A stretch of DNA of 64,000 nt. Origin: Streptococcus oralis (GTDB lineage: Bacteria; Bacillota; Bacilli; Lactobacillales; Streptococcaceae). The DNA is taken from contig NZ_KQ969037.1 in NCBI RefSeq assembly GCF_001578705.1, positions 456,950-520,949 on the forward strand, read 5' to 3'. The translations under genes were made by a program, and so were the position numbers. Position 1 is the stretch's first letter, and every line of letters starts with the position of its first letter. The notes under the pieces are model-generated. The model was given only the letters and a program-made list of their open reading frames with translations. It did no database searches and was not told the origin of the DNA. Below are positions 55,835-64,000 of the stretch, piece by piece.

Positions 55835-55863
55835 ATTATAACAAATAATTACGGTAATTACAA
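55835..55863 (-). promoter_or_regulatory. Toxin-antitoxin promoter with operator palindrome
   Basis: On the minus strand TTGTAA (55858-55863), a 17-bp spacer and TATAAT (55835-55840). TAATTACGGTAATTA (55846-55860) is a perfect palindrome with a one-base centre filling the spacer, the expected site for antitoxin autorepression. Confidence 0.88.
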
Positions 55864-55896
55864 TGATAGTGTAAAACTGCTATTTCATCTCAGAGC

Positions 55897-56958
55897 TTAA
55901 CCGAAATATTCCTGCATAAGTGATTTTTTCAAGGTTTCCAATTCTTCCAGAGATTTTTGAATTGCCAATTGTGATTTGTCGACTTGAGCAACAAAGTCCG
56001 CGAATTCGTTTTGGAGGGCTAGAGGGGGGAGGATATATTTCTGTTTTTCTAATGGTTTTTGAGTTATCTTTGGTTGACCTGAGAAATCAGCAAATCTACT
56101 AAAATCAATTACTTTCATTAATTCTAATAAAAATACAAGGTTAAAATCTAAATTTTTAAACTCTTTTATATATATAGCATTGTCACTTATCCATACCTTA
56201 CCGTGAGTAGTTCTTACATTACCACAATATGCACCTACACGACCAATGATAATAGTTGAATTATCAATTAAATAATTTCGACTTTTCCAAGCAATACCAT
56301 TTCCACCATAGGCAGGGTAACCTTCAAAAACTCTATCATTTTTATCAAGAAATTTTCCACTTGAAAATTTAAAACACTGCTGTCCCGTTTTCACTGCAAA
56401 TTTCTTGTCATTATTTATAGGATCCCCAAACATCTCGTTAAATCGGGATTTGACGAGTAGATTAAGCTCTTTAAGTTGTTCTTGTCTCCTTAAAATCAGC
56501 TTGCTTAACAAATCTAGTTCACTTGCAATTCTTTGTTGCTCTTTCAAATTTGTATATGAAACCAAAATATTATCAAAATATTTTTTTGTTAAATGTTTCA
56601 TTGTGGAACCATGAGTGTGTTTTACAGCATCTTGCAAACCTTTTTCAACAACATATTTAAAATATGATTTATCGATATCTATCTTATCGAAAACCACTTT
56701 AAAAATATGCTGATTTAACACTGCGGATTTTCCACACCACTGAAAAACTCCTAATGTACCCGACCAAGAAATAAGAATGTCACCATCTTCAATAATGTAT
56801 TTTTTATCAATCGTACCCGAATAATAATTTGTCTCTTTTGAAGTTTTAGTCAAATTCTGTATTCTGATAATCTCTTTTCCTTCAGATGACCAATCTTGAG
56901 GTTTAAAAGCATATCCATTAATAAAAGTAGCCACTTCCCCCAACTTCACTTTTTTCAT
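55897..56958 (-). CDS. hsdS: Type I restriction specificity subunit HsdS (copy next to hsdM)
   Basis: This 353-residue subunit has two target recognition domains around LLVKSRFNEMFGDPINN (near residue 170) and a full C-terminal conserved helix ending EELETLKKSLMQEYFG. It starts MKKVKLGEVATFINGY, sharing the first six residues with the other copy. It lies 12 bp after hsdM and should be the expressed specificity in this configuration. The recognition sequence cannot be read from the protein. Confidence 0.94.
   Translation of the reverse strand: MKKVKLGEVATFINGYAFKPQDWSSEGKEIIRIQNLTKTSKETNYYSGTIDKKYIIEDGDILISWSGTLGVFQWCGKSAVLNQHIFKVVFDKIDIDKSYFKYVVEKGLQDAVKHTHGSTMKHLTKKYFDNILVSYTNLKEQQRIASELDLLSKLILRRQEQLKELNLLVKSRFNEMFGDPINNDKKFAVKTGQQCFKFSSGKFLDKNDRVFEGYPAYGGNGIAWKSRNYLIDNSTIIIGRVGAYCGNVRTTHGKVWISDNAIYIKEFKNLDFNLVFLLELMKVIDFSRFADFSGQPKITQKPLEKQKYILPPLALQNEFADFVAQVDKSQLAIQKSLEELETLKKSLMQEYFG
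55967..56032. repeat. hsdS 3' repeat, copy 2
   Basis: The partner of 52942-53007 (60 of 66 identical, same orientation, 3025 bp apart). Confidence 0.88.
56419..56451. repeat. hsdS central repeat, copy 2
   Basis: An exact 33-bp copy of 53478-53510, same orientation, 2941 bp apart. Crossing over between them would excise the 3' half of this hsdS, the toxin-antitoxin pair, the recombinase and the 5' half of the other hsdS. Confidence 0.95.
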
Positions 56959-56970
56959 ACATCCATCTCC

Positions 56971-58464
56971 CTACTTGAGTAATTCTTCTAACTCTGCCAA
57001 GCCAGCTTGAATTTCTTTTTCTAGATCATTGATTTTCTTTAAGATAACTTCTGTTGGTTCATACTCAACTTTTTCATACTCGATTTCTTTGTATTTATTG
57101 ATCGATAAATCATAATCATTATCCTTTATCTCATCAACTGGAACAAAGAAAGACTGGTCCGTTCTCTTACGTTCTGCTTCGTTTTCAAGTTGATGGAAAC
57201 GTTGAATAATATCTGGAATATCATTGTCACTGATCGGTTGTCGTTTATCATCCAAACTTAAACCATCTGCTTTCATATCGTAAAACCAGACCTTATCCGT
57301 TCCACCATTTCCAGTTTTTGTAAAGATGAGAATGGCAGTTGAAACTCCAGCATAAGGTTTGAAAACGCCACTTGGCATTGATATTACAGCATCTAATTTA
57401 TGATTCTCTACAATTTCCTGACGAATTCCTTTATGGGCTTTAGAGGAACCAAAGAGGACACCATCAGGTACAATAACCGCTGCACGTCCCCCTGGTTTCA
57501 AGGTACGCAAGAAAAGAGCAAGGAAAAGCAATTCTGTCTTTTTGGTTTTTACAGTCGCAAGGAGATCATTTGAAGTTGAATCGTAGTCAAGTGACCCTTT
57601 AAATGGAGGATTTGCTAAAACTAGAGTGTACTTATCTGCTTCTTCATTATCTTGAGATAGTGAGTCAAGATAACTAATTTGTGGATTTTCCACTCCATGT
57701 AGCATCATGTTCATTGCACCAAGTCTCAGCATAGTTGTATCCGTATCATTTCCATGAAACATATTGTTATGAAAATGTTTGATATTATCTGGATTGGTTT
57801 CCCATTCATCTTTCTTACGCTTTAAGTAACGGCTAGCAGATACTAAGAAACCCGCAGACCCCATAGCAGGATCTGAGACAATATCCTTGATAGTTGGTTG
57901 CATTAACTCAACCATCATATCGATGATGTGACGAGGTGTACGAAATTGTCCATTTTTACCTGCGGTTGACAATTTTGATAGCAGATATTCATAGATGTCG
58001 CCAATATCATTAATCCCCTGTGTGTCACTATCAAAGTCTATGCCTGAGCCTCTGGTTGGAAATTCATCTAATATGGAAATCACCTTTTGGAGCGTAGCTG
58101 GTTTATTAATTTGAAAGATGGCTTCACGCATATAACGTGAAAAAGCTGTATCGTCAGTATCACCCTTAAGATTCTTAATAAATGGAAAAATCTCCTGGGT
58201 CATTAAACGATAAACTTCCTGAGCATCTCCTATATTTTTAAAAGTCGACCAACGGTATTCAGGTTTGTCTTTTGGAAAAATTCCCTCATAAGAAATCCCT
58301 AAAAACTCAGCATCGCTTTCGCGTCCAAGTTCAACACTATCCAAATCCTTCATAAACAGAAGATAAGTCAATTGTTCAATATTTGTTAGAGGATTTGCAT
58401 TTCCTTCAGTCCACAGCATTTCCCACAGTTGATCGATTTTACTTTTTAATTCACCTGTAATCAT
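56971..58464 (-). CDS. hsdM: Type I restriction-modification DNA methyltransferase (M subunit)
   Basis: This 497-residue N6-adenine methyltransferase has an N-terminal HsdM_N domain (residues ~8-140), the S-adenosylmethionine motif DPAMGSAGF (198-206) and the catalytic NPPF (285-288), and a C-terminal coiled-coil tail (ILKKINDLEKEIQAGLAELE). It acts with HsdS for methylation and with HsdR for restriction. First gene of the locus, from its own promoter. Confidence 0.97.
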   Translation of the reverse strand: MITGELKSKIDQLWEMLWTEGNANPLTNIEQLTYLLFMKDLDSVELGRESDAEFLGISYEGIFPKDKPEYRWSTFKNIGDAQEVYRLMTQEIFPFIKNLKGDTDDTAFSRYMREAIFQINKPATLQKVISILDEFPTRGSGIDFDSDTQGINDIGDIYEYLLSKLSTAGKNGQFRTPRHIIDMMVELMQPTIKDIVSDPAMGSAGFLVSASRYLKRKKDEWETNPDNIKHFHNNMFHGNDTDTTMLRLGAMNMMLHGVENPQISYLDSLSQDNEEADKYTLVLANPPFKGSLDYDSTSNDLLATVKTKKTELLFLALFLRTLKPGGRAAVIVPDGVLFGSSKAHKGIRQEIVENHKLDAVISMPSGVFKPYAGVSTAILIFTKTGNGGTDKVWFYDMKADGLSLDDKRQPISDNDIPDIIQRFHQLENEAERKRTDQSFFVPVDEIKDNDYDLSINKYKEIEYEKVEYEPTEVILKKINDLEKEIQAGLAELEELLK

Positions 58465-58505
58465 ATAGTCTCTTTTCTTTGGTTTTTAAAGTTATGAATA
58501 TCACT

Positions 58506-58534
58506 ATTTTAACAGATTTTCAATCAAGCTTCAA
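58506..58534 (-). promoter_or_regulatory. hsdM promoter
   Basis: On the minus strand TTGAAG (58529-58534), a 17-bp spacer and TAAAAT (58506-58511), about 42 bp before the ATG. Confidence 0.72.
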
Positions 58535-58567
58535 TTATGTTTCTCGCTATAAAAATTTCTTTCAAAA

Positions 58568-58601
58568 ATAAAAAAGCAAACACAAAATATGGTTCACTTT
58601 T
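58568..58601 (-). terminator. Terminator after ribF
   Basis: AAGTGAAC pairs with GTTTGCTT (two G-U pairs) on the minus strand, followed by TTTTTATTTTT. Confidence 0.68.
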
Positions 58602-58611
58602 TTAAACTTTT

Positions 58612-59538
58612 CTACTCTCCATCCTTCCAGTTCCGAGCAATCTCTTCGTCTTTCTGGAGTTGGTCTACCAGTTCCTCTACGGAGTCAAATTTGACCATAT
58701 CTCGAACACGGTCCAGCCAGTAGACCATGACTGTCTCACCGTAAATATCGTCTGAAAAGTCGAAAATATTGACTTCAAAACGTGGTTCTTCTCCATCGAA
58801 AGTAACATTTTTCCCAACACTTGCCATGCCACGATATCTCTGACGCTGCACTTCCACATCGACTACGTAAACACCGTCCGCTGGCATGTAAGTTCGGTCT
58901 CTTAGGACCAAATTGGCTGTTGGATAACCGATAGTACGCCCACGTGCATTTCCATGAACGACCATCCCACGAGATGGAAGCGGAGTGCCGAGCAGATGAT
59001 TGACTTCCTTTACATCTCCATCAAGAATAGCTTGGCGAATCCGTGTGGAACTAATCTTTCCCTTTTCGTCCTCGACTGGAGGAACAATGATGATTTCTCC
59101 ATCAAAATAGTCCTTCAAGTCATCTGCAGTTTTCTTATCAGAACCAAAGGTATAGTCAAATCCTGCTACGATAATCGCTGGTTTTAAAGCCTTGATATAG
59201 GTATCAAAGAACTCTTGACCCGTTAAACTAGCAAATTTGCTACTAAAGTCAAGTAAGAAGAGAGCCTCTACTCCATGCCACTTCATCTTGTGCTCCCGTT
59301 CTTCGTGATTGACGATATGGAGCATGAGCTCAGGTTGGTAAGGTTGCAAGGCAAGTTTTGGCGACTCTGTAAAGGTCATCACGACAACTGGCAGATAATC
59401 CTTCATTGAAGCCTTGCTGGCTACTTCAAAAAGTTTCTGATGCCCTTTGTGGATGCCATCAAAATAACCTAGTACAAGGACTGTTTTTCCCGGTACTGCA
59501 ATATCTTTTTCGTTCTTAATAGGTACTGTTGTAATCAT
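58612..59538 (-). CDS. ribF: Bifunctional riboflavin kinase/FAD synthetase
   Basis: This 308-residue enzyme makes FMN from riboflavin, then FAD. The N-terminal adenylyltransferase domain has LGYFDGIHKGHQKL (residues ~23-36, HxGH-like) and the ISSTRIRQAI motif (~163-172). The C-terminal kinase domain has GRTIGYPTANL (PTAN motif, ~205-215) and GVYVVDVEV, NIFDFSDDIYG. Extended -10 TGATATAAT lies only about 15 bp upstream, implying a very short leader. Housekeeping gene bordering the accessory region. Confidence 0.97.
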   Translation of the reverse strand: MITTVPIKNEKDIAVPGKTVLVLGYFDGIHKGHQKLFEVASKASMKDYLPVVVMTFTESPKLALQPYQPELMLHIVNHEEREHKMKWHGVEALFLLDFSSKFASLTGQEFFDTYIKALKPAIIVAGFDYTFGSDKKTADDLKDYFDGEIIIVPPVEDEKGKISSTRIRQAILDGDVKEVNHLLGTPLPSRGMVVHGNARGRTIGYPTANLVLRDRTYMPADGVYVVDVEVQRQRYRGMASVGKNVTFDGEEPRFEVNIFDFSDDIYGETVMVYWLDRVRDMVKFDSVEELVDQLQKDEEIARNWKDGE

Positions 59539-59642
59539 GAAACTATTATATCATAGAGAAAGCCTTTTCGCTAAGAGGAAATCCCAAATGTCGTTTTTTG
59601 CTCCTGAACTGACCTTAAGAGAAAATTTAGGGCTTTAGTTTT

Positions 59643-59672
59643 AAAAAATAGCACCTCCTAAGAGATGCTATC
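59643..59672 (-). terminator. Terminator after smc
   Basis: On the minus strand ATAGCATCTC pairs with GAGGTGCTAT around a TTAG loop, followed by TTTTT. Confidence 0.88.
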
Positions 59673-59681
59673 ATTTGGTAA

Positions 59682-62600
59682 CTAGTCTACTGTTTCTTCC
59701 AAGTCTTTTAACTTAACCGAAACAATCTTAGAAACACCTGATTCTTGCATGGTAACTCCATAGATAGAGTCCGCTGCCGCCATCGTCCCCTTACGGTGGG
59801 TTACGACGATAAACTGACTATCCTTGTCAAAGCGGTTGAGGTAATCCCCAAAACGCTTGACATTGGCTTCGTCCAGCGCCGCCTCTACCTCGTCCAAGAT
59901 GACGAAAGGAATAGTCTTAACTCGGATGATTGAGAAGAGCAAAGCCAGAGCAGATAGGGCTTTTTCCCCACCACTCATGAGGTTGAGAGATTGGATTTTT
60001 TTACCTGGTGGTTGGACAGAAATCTCCACACCAGCGGTTAAAAGATCTCCCTCAGTCAATATCAAGTCCGCCTGACCTCCGCCAAACATCTGTCTAAAGG
60101 TCACTTTAAAGGACTCACGAATAGCCTCAAAGGTTGATTTGAAGCGTTCCTTAACCTCATCATTCATCTCTGTGATAGTCTCAAGAAGCAGATTTTTCGC
60201 TGACAAAATATCATCTCGCTGGCTATTTAGGAAATCCAGACGGCTGTGAACTTCTTCGTACTGGTCAATAGCTTCCAAGTTGACAGGACCCAGCGAGCGA
60301 ATAGCCTTCTCTAAATCCTTAACCTCTTGCTCCGCCAGATTGAGATTTTCCAGTTCATGAGCCTTTTCTAGCGCCTCTGTGTAACTGATCTGGTACTGGT
60401 CTGTTAATTGAGCTTGTAGATAGCGCAAGCGTTCGCTGACCTTTTCCTTCTTAGCTTCAGCACGTGTTTGTTTGCGAATCCACTCTTCGTTCTGCTGGCG
60501 AGCCTGATCCAAATGACTGGCAATATCTTCCAGTTGACCCTCTATATCATCCAACTCAAACTGCTTGCGAATCAGACCTTGTTGGAGGTTTGTTTTCTGA
60601 GTTTGGGCCTCTTCCACCTGCTGGCTTAGCAAATCCGTATCCACTTTCTCAAGATTATCAACCTTTTCTTGGAGGAGGCGCTGAATCTCCTCTTGTTCGA
60701 TATCCAGACTATCCAGTTCCTTGCCTAAGCGTTCAATATCAGCCACTTCGTACCGCTTTTGTCCTTGCAGTTCGGACTTAAGCAAGCGCGCTTGAGAAAT
60801 CTGTTCCTGCAAGTTTTGATATCGTTCTTGAATAGCGTTTTTGTTAGACTTAATCTCTTCAATCTCAGCTTCTAGATTTTGCTTTTCACTGGCAATAGTA
60901 GCAAGGCGCTCTTGGCATTTTTCCTTGTCCGCTTGCCAATCTCCTTCAGAAAGACGATTTAATTCCTCTTCTTGGAGTTTCCAAAGCGTTTCCAGTTCTT
61001 CGATCTGCTGATTGGTTTGTTGATAAGCAAGATACAAGCCTTGCTCCTGAATACGAGCTTGCTCACCCTGAGATTTGATGGATTCTAATCTTTCTGTCAA
61101 TACTGCCATCTCATCTTGCAAGGTCTTCAAAGTCGCCTCTTCTGACCGCAGACTAGCTTCTTCTTCAGCAATTTCTTTTTGTAATTGCTTCAGTTCTGGC
61201 TTGATGAAAATACTGTTATTTTGACGATTGGCACCACCTGCATAGGAACCACCTGTACGCAACTCTGTCCCATCCAGTGTCACCATGCGAACCTGATAGC
61301 GAACTTGACGAGCTGCGGCACGCGCATGTTCTACAGTATCAAAGATAGCCGTTGTGGCTAGCAAGTTCTTGAAAATGGCTTCTAGTCTCTTATCAAACGA
61401 CACCAACTCATCTGCCATTCCCAGAAATCCTGGACTTGCAGCGATAGCATCTTGATTCTGACTAGAAATCGTACGAGCCTTGATAGTCGTCAACGGAAGG
61501 AAGGTCGCACGACCAGCTCTGTTACGTTTTAGGAAATCAATTGCCTTAGTTGCCGCGTTTTCATCTTCTACGATGATATGCTGACTGCTAGCTCCAAGCG
61601 CAATCTCCAAGGCAGTTTGATAATGCACATCAAAGGTCAAATGTTCACTGACTGCACCAATGATCCCACCAAGACGGTCTTTTTCTTGAAGAACACTCTT
61701 AACACCCGCATAAAAATTACTATGATTTCTTAGAATGTTTTCTAAGCTTTGGGCTCTAGCCTGCTTGTTTTTAAGAGCGTCCAGACGGTCAAAGAGTTGG
61801 CTCTGCTGGGCTTGGTAAGAAGCTTTCTGCTCCTCTTGTTCCTTGGCACTAGTTTGGTAGTCTGACAATAATTTCTGAACCTGCTCCTTAGCAGTTTCAA
61901 GCTCAGCCTCTTGCTGACTCGCCTTTTCTTTAGCTGTAGCCAGTTGTTCTTTCAGTTTTTCAAGTTGATCTGCTTGTTTTTGAGATAGCTGACGGCTGTT
62001 CTCTAGTTCATTCTCGATGCGGGTCAGTTGGTTTGAGACATCCGCTTCTTCCTGTAAAAGAGCGACAAAGCGTTCACGCAAGAGCTCAATCATCTGGTCA
62101 GGATCATCTGAAAAAGCTAGCAATTCTGCTTCTAAACGATTGAGTTCCTTGTTATTTTCAGCTAGATTTTCCTCTAAATGTGCCAAGTTCGCTTCTTTTT
62201 CAGACTTCTCCTTACTTAGAGCCTTTCTCTTATCTTCCAAAGTCGCCAAACGGGCTTGTGCTTCTTGTTGATTAAGGGCAACTTGCTCAAATTCCAGTTT
62301 TGAAAGGGCTAGTTTTCGCTCTATGTCACTAATCAAACTAGTCAAATCCATTAAGCTCCCTTGGTCTTTAGCCATTTCAGCTTGGAGATCTTGGCGTTTC
62401 TTTTTAAGACTTTGATTTTCCTCTTCTAACTCTTCACGCTTTTGGTAATAGCTAGTCAAGAGTTCCTGAACTTGCGTTAGCTCTTCTTCTGTCAGCTCTA
62501 GTTCAGCCTTGTTTTCCTTGATCTGAGCGACCAAAACATCCAAGTAAATTGCCTTGCGTTGACCATCCAAGTCGAGAAACTTGCGAGCATTCTCGGCTTG

Positions 62601-63221
62601 TTTTGCAAGAGGCTTGATTTGATTGTCCAACTCATAGATAATGTCCTCTAAGCGATCTAGATTGTCTTGAGTTTGTTGCAGTTTGCTCTCTGTCTCTTTT
62701 CGACGAGTCTTGTATTTTAAAACTCCAGCTGCTTCTTCAAAAATAGCACGGCGTTCCTCTGGCTTGGAATTAAAAATCTCCTCAACTTTCCCTTGGGAAA
62801 TGATGGAGAAGGAATCCCGTCCCAAACCGGTGTCCAAGAAAAGGTCGTGTACATCACGCAGACGGACTTTCTTGCCATCAATTCGATACTCGCTATCTCC
62901 ACTACGGTAGATATGGCGTTCTACCTTAATGACTTGCCCTGCATCCTTGATAAAACCATCTTCATTATCCAAGGTCACGACAACAGAGGCATAATTGAGC
63001 GGCTTACGACTTTCAGTTCCAGCAAAGATAACGTCGGGCATCTTACCACCACGAAGGCTTTTGACACTAGATTCACCCAAGGCCCATCGCAGACTTTCTG
63101 TGATATTTGACTTCCCAGAACCATTTGGCCCAACGACAGCTGTCACACCTTGGTCAAAGACGACCTTGGTCTTGTCAGCAAAGGACTTGAATCCTTGGAT
63201 CTCAATTTCCTTTAAATACAT
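59682..63221 (-). CDS. smc: Chromosome segregation ATPase SMC
   Basis: This 1179-residue SMC condensin subunit has Walker [11 protein letters not shown] (residues ~31-40), a first long coiled coil (~170-490), and a hinge (~500-670, with [10 protein letters not shown] and the glycine-rich [11 protein letters not shown]). A second coiled coil (~670-1010) leads to the ABC signature [15 protein letters not shown] and Walker [14 protein letters not shown]. It compacts and separates chromosomes with ScpAB. Overlaps rnc by 10 bp; rnc-smc order is usual in streptococci. Confidence 0.98.
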   Translation of the reverse strand: MYLKEIEIQGFKSFADKTKVVFDQGVTAVVGPNGSGKSNITESLRWALGESSVKSLRGGKMPDVIFAGTESRKPLNYASVVVTLDNEDGFIKDAGQVIKVERHIYRSGDSEYRIDGKKVRLRDVHDLFLDTGLGRDSFSIISQGKVEEIFNSKPEERRAIFEEAAGVLKYKTRRKETESKLQQTQDNLDRLEDIIYELDNQIKPLAKQAENARKFLDLDGQRKAIYLDVLVAQIKENKAELELTEEELTQVQELLTSYYQKREELEEENQSLKKKRQDLQAEMAKDQGSLMDLTSLISDIERKLALSKLEFEQVALNQQEAQARLATLEDKRKALSKEKSEKEANLAHLEENLAENNKELNRLEAELLAFSDDPDQMIELLRERFVALLQEEADVSNQLTRIENELENSRQLSQKQADQLEKLKEQLATAKEKASQQEAELETAKEQVQKLLSDYQTSAKEQEEQKASYQAQQSQLFDRLDALKNKQARAQSLENILRNHSNFYAGVKSVLQEKDRLGGIIGAVSEHLTFDVHYQTALEIALGASSQHIIVEDENAATKAIDFLKRNRAGRATFLPLTTIKARTISSQNQDAIAASPGFLGMADELVSFDKRLEAIFKNLLATTAIFDTVEHARAAARQVRYQVRMVTLDGTELRTGGSYAGGANRQNNSIFIKPELKQLQKEIAEEEASLRSEEATLKTLQDEMAVLTERLESIKSQGEQARIQEQGLYLAYQQTNQQIEELETLWKLQEEELNRLSEGDWQADKEKCQERLATIASEKQNLEAEIEEIKSNKNAIQERYQNLQEQISQARLLKSELQGQKRYEVADIERLGKELDSLDIEQEEIQRLLQEKVDNLEKVDTDLLSQQVEEAQTQKTNLQQGLIRKQFELDDIEGQLEDIASHLDQARQQNEEWIRKQTRAEAKKEKVSERLRYLQAQLTDQYQISYTEALEKAHELENLNLAEQEVKDLEKAIRSLGPVNLEAIDQYEEVHSRLDFLNSQRDDILSAKNLLLETITEMNDEVKERFKSTFEAIRESFKVTFRQMFGGGQADLILTEGDLLTAGVEISVQPPGKKIQSLNLMSGGEKALSALALLFSIIRVKTIPFVILDEVEAALDEANVKRFGDYLNRFDKDSQFIVVTHRKGTMAAADSIYGVTMQESGVSKIVSVKLKDLEETVD

Positions 63222-63910
63222 GAATCAAGCCCCTTTTCAACGGCATTTTTTGCGGCCTCTTGCTCTGCTAATTTTTTAGAACGGCCTTGACCTTTTCCGA
63301 TACTCTTGCCCTCAACTAGAACTTCTACATCAAAAACCTTGTCATGGGCAGGCCCCATCTCAGAAGTCACCTGGTAGCGAATATCCACATCCCCATTGAC
63401 CTGGAGCAACTCTTGCAGGTGTGTCTTGTAATCCTTAATCATTTCAAAGTCACCTACTTCAACCTTGGGAATCATGACCTGATAGATAAACTCTTTTACC
63501 CTAGAAACATCCTTGTCTAAAAGCAACGCTCCCAGAAAGGCTTCAAAAGCATCACCGAGAATGGTGTCACGATTGCGCCCACCAGACTTTTCTTCTCCTT
63601 TACCCAGCTTGATAAACTGATCAAACTGGCAATCACGCGCAAAACCAGCCAAACTTTCCTCACGGACAATCATGGCACGGAGCTTGGACAAATCTCCCTC
63701 TGGTTTCTTAGGATATTTTTTATACAGATATTCTGAAATCAATAATTGCAGAACAGCGTCTCCTAAAAATTCCAAGCGCTCATTGTGTGAAATTTTTAAG
63801 AGGCGGTGCTCATTGGCATAACTCGTATGAGTAAAGGCCGTTTCCAGTAAGTTTTTGTCTGCAAATTCGATTGCAAAACGCTTCTTCAGTACAGTTTGTA
63901 ATTCTTTCAT
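63212..63910 (-). CDS. rnc: Ribonuclease III
   Basis: This 232-residue double-strand-specific endoribonuclease is used in rRNA and mRNA processing. The catalytic signature [14 protein letters not shown] lies near residues 42-55 and the second acidic site [13 protein letters not shown] near 116-128. A C-terminal double-stranded RNA-binding domain (residues ~155-228) contains [23 protein letters not shown] lies 5 bp before the ATG. Co-transcribed with smc. Confidence 0.97.
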   Translation of the reverse strand: MKELQTVLKKRFAIEFADKNLLETAFTHTSYANEHRLLKISHNERLEFLGDAVLQLLISEYLYKKYPKKPEGDLSKLRAMIVREESLAGFARDCQFDQFIKLGKGEEKSGGRNRDTILGDAFEAFLGALLLDKDVSRVKEFIYQVMIPKVEVGDFEMIKDYKTHLQELLQVNGDVDIRYQVTSEMGPAHDKVFDVEVLVEGKSIGKGQGRSKKLAEQEAAKNAVEKGLDSCI

Positions 63911-63941
63911 ACTGACCTCTTTCTAATAATTACGATCCTTT

Positions 63942-63970
63942 CTATTATAACAAAAAAAGCCCTCTGAGTC
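63942..63970 (-). promoter_or_regulatory. Probable rnc promoter
   Basis: On the minus strand a TATAAT box (about 63943-63948) is preceded 17 bp upstream by a GTGACT -35-like element. The last ~30 bases of the window show nothing else recognisable. Confidence 0.55.
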
Positions 63971-64000
63971 ACTTTAAAACGGGACTAGGAAAGATTTGGG

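Noticed and set aside
52884-58464. Invertible hsdS arrangement (SpnIII-like inversion)
   Set aside because: Both hsdS genes and all shared repeats are in the same orientation; inverted copies were not seen, so excision-reintegration fits better.

Overview
The window looks like a chromosome segment of a mitis-group Streptococcus (S. mitis, S. oralis, S. infantis or a close relative of S. pneumoniae). It is a low-GC Firmicute with strong AGGAGG-type ribosome sites. It carries pneumococcal-type histidine-triad proteins, choline-decorated teichoic acid genes (licABC-tarIJ), a lac tagatose-6-phosphate operon and a tvr-like type I restriction locus. Species assignment is inference from gene content and recalled pneumococcal gene order. 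No rRNA, tRNA, IS element, BOX/RUP repeat or CRISPR array was recognised.

Layout: (1) 1-7.1 kb: the end of pepT, then a zinc-acquisition block (Pht protein, AdcAII lipoprotein, second Pht protein) with AdcR-type operators. (2) 7.1-9.2 kb: ptsHI, the general PTS phosphorelay. (3) 9.3-13.2 kb: nrdHE and nrdF, class Ib ribonucleotide reductase, behind a perfect NrdR box. (4) 13.2-25.3 kb: a lactose/galactose catabolic island. It has LacR, a galactose PTS (EIIA-EIIB-EIIC) with an aldose epimerase, lacABCD (tagatose-6-phosphate pathway), and lacT-lacFEG behind its own promoter, a cre-like box and an antiterminator/terminator switch. (5) 25.4-29.7 kb: tarI-tarJ-licA-licB-licC, making CDP-ribitol and CDP-choline for teichoic acids. 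(6) 29.8-35.5 kb: efeO-efeB-efeU-tatC-tatA, an iron uptake system with its own twin-arginine translocase, and a divergent VIT-family transporter. (7) 35.5-41.4 kb: a BceAB-type peptide-resistance ABC transporter with a BceR-type operator, then a bacteriocin-associated ABC transporter behind a terminator-like hairpin. (8) 41.4-46.4 kb: tex-sprT-pspC, and a divergent permease pair preceded by a 43-residue ORF. (9) 46.4-58.5 kb: an accessory/defence region on the minus strand. It runs hsdM-hsdS-antitoxin-toxin-recombinase-hsdS-hsdR, then a nucleotidyltransferase, a zinc-ribbon protein and a TPR protein in tight series, and ends in a separately promoted 16-codon aromatic micro-ORF. (10) 58.5-64 kb: ribF, smc and rnc (housekeeping).

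How the parts connect: HPr and enzyme I (ptsHI) would phosphorylate both sugar PTSs. Incoming lactose-6-P is split by LacG, and galactose-6-P from either PTS enters LacAB-LacC-LacD. EfeB carries a twin-arginine signal, so the linked tatCA has an obvious substrate. The two hsdS genes lie in the same direction and share near-identical segments around a tyrosine recombinase and a toxin-antitoxin pair. This suits excision-reintegration shuffling of methylation specificity, as described for the pneumococcal tvr locus. The least explained items are the 16-residue micro-ORF and the three co-directional genes after hsdR.
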